Assembly (NCBI GenBank): GCA_910589655.1
Contig: CAJUTJ010000020.1
Location: forward strand, 24,665 to 88,664
Length of the DNA: 64,000 nucleotides
DNA from: an uncultured Acetatifactor sp.
GTDB taxonomy: Bacteria > Bacillota > Clostridia > Lachnospirales > Lachnospiraceae
Reading direction: 5' to 3'
Part shown: positions 60,371 through 64,000 of the stretch, in pieces
Layout of the letters: every line of letters begins with the position of its first letter
Position numbering within the stretch: the first letter of the stretch is position 1
Notes under the pieces: generated by a model
What the model saw: the letters and a program-made list of their open reading frames with translations, nothing else
The model's database searches: none
What the model was told of the DNA's origin: nothing
Program-made: the position numbers and the translations under genes

Positions 60371-60529
60371 TCAAAGACTCTCTGCAAGCAACGGGGTATC
60401 AAGCTTGCAATGCTGCAGAGCGCAATGCTTCCGCAGAACGCTATGGCACGGCATTCGTAAAGCCAATCAGAAATTGGCTTTAACAGCCATGTTTACATGG
60501 CTATTTCCCTCATTACTCACGGGAATAAA
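60371..60529. repeat. Divergent copy of the CAAGC..ACGGGG repeat family
   Basis: TCAAAGACTCTCTGCAAGCA, ACGGGGTATCAAGCTTGCAA, and the closing CTCACGGGAATAAACC correspond in order to 45564-45730 and 55949-56096. Hairpins such as GCCAATCAGAAATTGGC and AGCCATGTTTACATGGCT lie inside. Confidence 0.6.
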
Positions 60530-60579
60530 CCAACTGTTATAGATACAAAACTATATGTTACTACACGTATAACTACTAT

Positions 60580-60623
60580 AAAAGGGCAGTTATACCATTG
60601 GTTAAAACAGCAACTGCCCTTTT
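60580..60623. terminator. Bidirectional terminator
   Basis: AAAAGGGCAGTT (60580-60591) pairs with AACTGCCCTTTT (60612-60623). It ends the dual-NTPase gene on one side and the BlaR1-like gene on the other. Confidence 0.85.
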
Positions 60624-60627
60624 CGGT

Positions 60628-63225
60628 TTACGGGTTTGGGTTCTCTTTGCCGCCTGCCTGAGCAGCCAGCGCATCATACCAGCACTGGCCTGTCTCGGCA
60701 GTACCGGCGGTTATGGGAAGATCATTTTGGCTTTGCAATAGTTCCTCGCATACCATGGCCATAATTTTCCCTTCCAGCCCTGTCTCATTACCTTGTTCAA
60801 AACGTCCAAAGCAATATCGGAGCGTGTACTCTCCGTAATAAATCAACTCCTTGTATTCTATGAAATGCTCTTCTATGTAAGCCTGCGGATTTGACGCAGT
60901 CTTAGGCTCGGAGCATATAGTATCCAGAAGATTTTCTATCACAGCCGCCGTATCCAATCCGCTGTACTCTACCGCTTGCTGATAGCAGCTTTGAATCTGT
61001 TGAATGCCATACTTTTGGCTGTCTATGCCGTCATCGGCAATATCCGAAGGAAACTCCCTCCGAATGTCTTCTGCAAAGTAGCTACCCTCCCGCGGCCTCC
61101 AGATTTCCTTCAGCTGATAGCCGTTCTCGTTCAGCGTAAATGTAAGCGCCGTCGGAATATGGCTTCCGCTCACTGTTTCTATCCCGTCCTCGGAAATAAG
61201 GTACTTCTGATTCATAACCCAGCCATAATACGTGATGATATGCGTTGTTTCCCCCGCAAGCGGCGTCGCGGACGCTGCTCCCAATGGGACAAAATCACAA
61301 CAGGCAAAATCATAAAGCTCCGGATATGAAGAAACGTCTTCTTCCAGTATCGCCTTTTGAATGGCCTTCATCGCGTCTTCCGGTAAATACGACGGTGCTT
61401 CGGTTTTAGGCAAGGATATCGCCAAACCTGAGGAAGATGTCCCTAACAAGAAAGCTTCCACATCGGACGACTCCGTTATCCCCGGCAAGGGAGCTGATGA
61501 TCCGGATGCTGACGATGCCTCCGGCAAAGCGCTTATTGGTTCTGATGCTGATGACGCCTCCGGCAAAGCGCTTATTGATCCGGATGCTGACGATGCCTCC
61601 GGCAAAGCGCTTATTGGTTCTGATGCTGATGACGCCTCCGGCAAAGCGCTTATTGATCCGTTTGACGACGGATTTTCCGGTAAAAGTCCCGTTGCTTCAT
61701 TCATTGCTTCAAGCCTGTTTGAAGAGACATTTACTGCTCCGGCACTATCTGCGATCCTTACCTCCACGCCCTCTGCCCGAACATATACCGTAATATCTTT
61801 CTCCGTAGGATTGCTTAAGGTAACTCCGATTTTAAACCAGCCGCCCTTTTCCGCATACATTTCTACCGGAAATCCGGCGGTCATGTAAACAGGCTCATAC
61901 ACATCCTCTTTCGTACATCCGGCCGTCGGTTTTAAAACCACTGCCGTATCTCCCAGCCCTTCTCCCGAAAACAATGTTACCCTATCTTTGTACGGGGAAA
62001 TCTCTTCCTCCGAATAGTAAACGGCTTCTCCGCTGTTTGCGGGAATTACAATCCTGATATCAAAAGCATCGTTCTTAGGATTTGTCAAAAAGCAAAGAAC
62101 AGACACCACGCAGGCGGCAACGGCTGCAATTACGGTCCAAAATGCCGGTCTGCGGTAATTTAAAACCGCTCCAACCCGCGCTTTAATACTAACTTCGCCA
62201 AAGGAAAGAGGATAGGAAACCACCATTTTCTTCTGCATACTGCACATTAGTAATACATCAGAATATTTCTTCTTTTCTTCCAGATCCATATTTTTGATCA
62301 CTCTTTCATCACAGGCAAACTCGATATCCCGGCAAAATAAAATATAAGCCGCCCACACCAGCGGATGAAACCAATATACTGCCAACAACAGATATCCCAA
62401 CAGCTTCCACCAGTGATCCAGACTTTTTAAATGTGCCTTTTCATGAGCCAAGATACATTCCATCGATTCACTGCCGGAAAGAACGTCAAGCTCGGACGGC
62501 AGATAAATCCGCGGCTTGACAAGTCCTAAAACAAAGGGTGATTTCACCGCATCGCACAGCCAGATATTATCACGCAGCCATACGGCTTCCCTCATTCTTC
62601 CTTTCAGCCGCAAACAGCCGTGCAGGCCAAAACAAAGCATCACGGCAATTCCCATAAGCCATATAGCACTCCCTGCTGCCAGCCAAGAGTACATTGGATT
62701 TGCGCCGACACTCGGAATTAGGGCAGGTGTCTCTACATTACCATATTTCGCCAGATGGACAGCTTCCGGCAATTCATTGTTTGTTACGGAATTCAGCAGA
62801 CCGGCAGGCACGCTATTACCATCGTATCTGTCGGATTCCGGCAGACCGGCAGGCGCGGTATTACCATCGTATCTGTCGGATTCCGGCAGACCGGCAGGCA
62901 CGCTATTACCGCTGCTTTGAATGGAATTCCGATTACTGTCAGGAACATTTTTTTCCGTATCACTTATAAAATGCGGAATACTGTAGGCAACAGGTTCCTG
63001 AGCAAAGCGGCCACTGTCAGAGCGGACAGTCTCCGCATTCGGTATCAAGCTAAAAGAGCTCTCCGGAACAGACGGGCAGATCAAGCGGACTGCCACAATC
63101 GCCCAAAATATAGGATAAATCCTCTTTGGCGCCTTACGGAAAACCTGCCGCAGTACGCAGATTGCTAAAATAAGCCAGCCCGCTGCAATACTCATATTCA
63201 ATGCCTTCAAAAAAAATATACTCAT
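60628..63225 (-). CDS. BlaR1/MecR1-type M56 metalloprotease sensor with repeat-rich external domains
   Basis: 865 residues from the ATG after AGGGGGTGTAGAA. Membrane segments at ~5-55 and ~180-205 frame an external loop containing a 15-residue repeat (APAGLPESDRYDG). The M56 zinc motif is at about 257 (ILAHEKAHLKSLDHWWK, with ECILAHEKAH), followed by WFHPLVWAAYILFCRDIEFACDERVI. After another helix (~365-385) comes a large external region with four 13-residue repeats (ISALPEASSASEP / ISALPEASSASGS) and a globular tail. No penicillin-binding domain is seen, so the signal need not be a beta-lactam. Presumably cleaves or inactivates the BlaI-type repressor encoded upstream. Confidence 0.88.
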   Translation of the reverse strand: MSIFFLKALNMSIAAGWLILAICVLRQVFRKAPKRIYPIFWAIVAVRLICPSVPESSFSLIPNAETVRSDSGRFAQEPVAYSIPHFISDTEKNVPDSNRNSIQSSGNSVPAGLPESDRYDGNTAPAGLPESDRYDGNSVPAGLLNSVTNNELPEAVHLAKYGNVETPALIPSVGANPMYSWLAAGSAIWLMGIAVMLCFGLHGCLRLKGRMREAVWLRDNIWLCDAVKSPFVLGLVKPRIYLPSELDVLSGSESMECILAHEKAHLKSLDHWWKLLGYLLLAVYWFHPLVWAAYILFCRDIEFACDERVIKNMDLEEKKKYSDVLLMCSMQKKMVVSYPLSFGEVSIKARVGAVLNYRRPAFWTVIAAVAACVVSVLCFLTNPKNDAFDIRIVIPANSGEAVYYSEEEISPYKDRVTLFSGEGLGDTAVVLKPTAGCTKEDVYEPVYMTAGFPVEMYAEKGGWFKIGVTLSNPTEKDITVYVRAEGVEVRIADSAGAVNVSSNRLEAMNEATGLLPENPSSNGSISALPEASSASEPISALPEASSASGSISALPEASSASEPISALPEASSASGSSAPLPGITESSDVEAFLLGTSSSGLAISLPKTEAPSYLPEDAMKAIQKAILEEDVSSYPELYDFACCDFVPLGAASATPLAGETTHIITYYGWVMNQKYLISEDGIETVSGSHIPTALTFTLNENGYQLKEIWRPREGSYFAEDIRREFPSDIADDGIDSQKYGIQQIQSCYQQAVEYSGLDTAAVIENLLDTICSEPKTASNPQAYIEEHFIEYKELIYYGEYTLRYCFGRFEQGNETGLEGKIMAMVCEELLQSQNDLPITAGTAETGQCWYDALAAQAGGKENPNP
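61501..61656. repeat. Four tandem 39-bp repeats inside the BlaR1-like gene
   Basis: Units begin at 61501, 61540, 61579 and 61618, alternating two versions (TCCGGATGCTGACGATGCCT and TTCTGATGCTGATGACGCCT), so the true period is 78 bp. In frame; they encode 13-residue Ala/Ser/Pro/Glu repeats. Confidence 0.9.
62797..62916. repeat. 45-bp tandem repeats (2.7 copies) inside the BlaR1-like gene
   Basis: CAGACCGGCAGGC recurs at 62797, 62842 and 62887. In frame, 15 residues per unit, in the external loop of the sensor. Confidence 0.85.
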
Positions 63226-63432
63226 TTCTACACCCCCTGTGCGCTTCCTGAGAAGGTGTGCAGCCTCCTCCAAAATAGAGTGCCAATACCCTCTTTACAC
63301 ATACCGGTCAAAATTCTTGACAATAGAATCCTGTTTTGGAATCCTGTTTTGGTATTCTATTGTACGAAATTATCCTGTTCAACTTACTCCTCTCTATTTC
63401 TTCCAGCGGTACAAACAATCCGCCCCCCTAAA

Positions 63433-63807
63433 TTACCATTCGTCTGCCGGTTGTTCTGCACTGTCAATCATTTTGCGGATTTCGGCAGCTTCTTGGGCCG
63501 TCAACGTACTGTTCTTAGTAAACGCCGCAATAAAGGCGGGCAAAGAACCTTCAAAGGTATCTTCCACAAACTTTCTGCTCTGCATCGAATAGAACTGCGA
63601 CCGTGAAATCAGACTGGTCACACTTCCCTTATTATTTTCAAATAATCCCTTGTCGCACAACCGTTTCAAAACCGTATGCGTCGTTGTCCTCTTCCATGTA
63701 AATGCTTCTGCTGCCAGCTTTACCAACTCTGAGGAAGTAACGGGTTCATGTTCCCAAATCATGTCCGCGAAGCGGGCTTCTATCACTCCTAATTGAATCT
63801 CTGCCAT
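63433..63807 (-). CDS. BlaI/MecI/CopY-family repressor
   Basis: 124 residues. Winged-helix DNA-binding domain typical of BlaI (QLGVIEARFADMIWEHEPVT, SSELVKLAAEAFTWKRTTTH, TVLKRLCDKGLFENNKGSVT) and a C-terminal dimerisation region where these repressors are cleaved (FVEDTFEGSLPAFIAAFTKN). The gene lies 207 bases upstream of the protease-sensor gene on the same strand, the standard order of a BlaI-BlaR1 pair. AGAAAGGA with GGAACTGGAT just before it resembles the edge of the RBS-linked repeats. Confidence 0.9.
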   Translation of the reverse strand: MAEIQLGVIEARFADMIWEHEPVTSSELVKLAAEAFTWKRTTTHTVLKRLCDKGLFENNKGSVTSLISRSQFYSMQSRKFVEDTFEGSLPAFIAAFTKNSTLTAQEAAEIRKMIDSAEQPADEW

Positions 63808-63860
63808 AATATATTTTCCTTTCTATATCCAGTTCCGCCTCTCTTTTTCAGCTCCCACTG

Positions 63861-63892
63861 GTACTAGTACAACGAATATTAATTAACTGACA
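63861..63892 (-). promoter_or_regulatory. Probable BlaI-controlled promoter
   Basis: Minus strand -35 TGTCAG (63887-63892), 17 bp, -10 TACTAG (63864-63869) inside the perfect palindrome GTACTAGTAC (63861-63870). BlaI-family operators are TACAnnTGTA-like, so this GTAC-ending palindrome is only a candidate. Confidence 0.45.
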
Positions 63893-64000
63893 CCTTGGCT
63901 TGTCTGATTTTTCATCTGCTTCGTTGTCGTCAATCGACGTAGCCACCGCTACGCCTCATTCCTCCGCCTTGCATATGAAATAATCATTCTGCGCCAATGT
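63893..64000. other. Window-end region, probable partial element
   Basis: Contains ATCTGCTTCGTTGTCGTCAA followed by TCGACGTAGCCACCGCTACG, GC-richer and hairpin-prone (GCGGTGGC-type arms). I see no gene; it may be part of a repeat continuing past the edge. Confidence 0.3.

Noticed and set aside
61361..61888. 175-aa Asp-rich frame opposite the BlaR1-like gene
   Set aside because: It is the antisense of the 39-bp repeat region.
63861..63870. Canonical BlaI operator (TACAnnTGTA)
   Set aside because: The palindrome present is GTACTAGTAC, which differs from the consensus, so it is kept only as a candidate.

Overview
The window looks like a chromosomal segment of a Gram-positive, anaerobic, gut-type Clostridium relative, most likely Lachnospiraceae. 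The grounds are the S10 ribosomal operon order, a FabT/FabK-type fatty-acid cluster with fused accD-accA, strong AGGAGG Shine-Dalgarno sites, lipoprotein-anchored ABC binding proteins, pectin-type glycosidases and many short intergenic repeats. No species can be named from the sequence alone. Most genes to about 38.9 kb lie on the minus strand. The right half is mixed.

Layout. 0-4.4 kb: start of the S10 operon (rpsJ-rplC-rplD-rplW-rplB-rpsS-rplV-rpsC, the last cut by the window edge), with its promoter and a roughly 290-nt structured leader. 4.4-8.5 kb: a large binding-protein-like lipoprotein whose 3' end was rewritten by a 141-bp MITE, a small secreted Cys protein and an RNA methyltransferase-like gene. 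8.6-12.2 kb: a KdpDE-like two-component pair, then an ECF sigma/anti-sigma pair on the other strand. 12.9-25.1 kb: a lipid block, acpP-fabK-fabD-fabG-fabF-fabZ-accDA-fabH-fabT followed by a hybrid histidine kinase and cardiolipin synthase. It starts from one strong promoter carrying three FabT-type boxes spaced exactly 16 bp apart. 25.7-30.5 kb: two convergent pectin/uronide genes (GH28 and DUF2264). 30.8-35.2 kb: a small XRE/56-aa divergent pair, an rtcB-prfH pair (RNA ligase plus release factor H), a 35-aa protein with its own promoter and terminator, a helical protein and remnants of a mobile element. 35.5-38.5 kb: an amino-acid ABC transporter whose binding protein is circularly permuted. 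38.5-45.5 kb: a Nudix hydrolase, an FRG-domain protein and a complete sugar ABC transporter. 46-53.9 kb: an OB-fold-like lipoprotein, a redox-domain/GGDEF/EAL fusion and, divergent from it, a 1604-aa giant flagellin. 53.9-55.8 kb: a HAD phosphatase and a membrane acyltransferase. 56.6-60.4 kb: an A+T-rich island with a Cys-rich protein, an unknown 146-aa protein and an 884-aa protein with two NTPase domains (KGGVGRT plus a second P-loop). 60.6-63.8 kb: a BlaI/BlaR1-type regulatory pair.

The intergenic DNA is unusually repeat-rich. One family expands next to the ribosome-binding sites of at least six genes. There are two or three MITE-like families with terminal inverted repeats, one with clean 8-bp target duplications, and two families of dispersed hairpin repeats. 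The candidates most worth following are the dual-NTPase cassette, the circularly permuted binding protein, the giant flagellin beside the redox-EAL gene, and the RBS-linked repeats. All functions are read from sequence motifs and family knowledge. No database search was possible.
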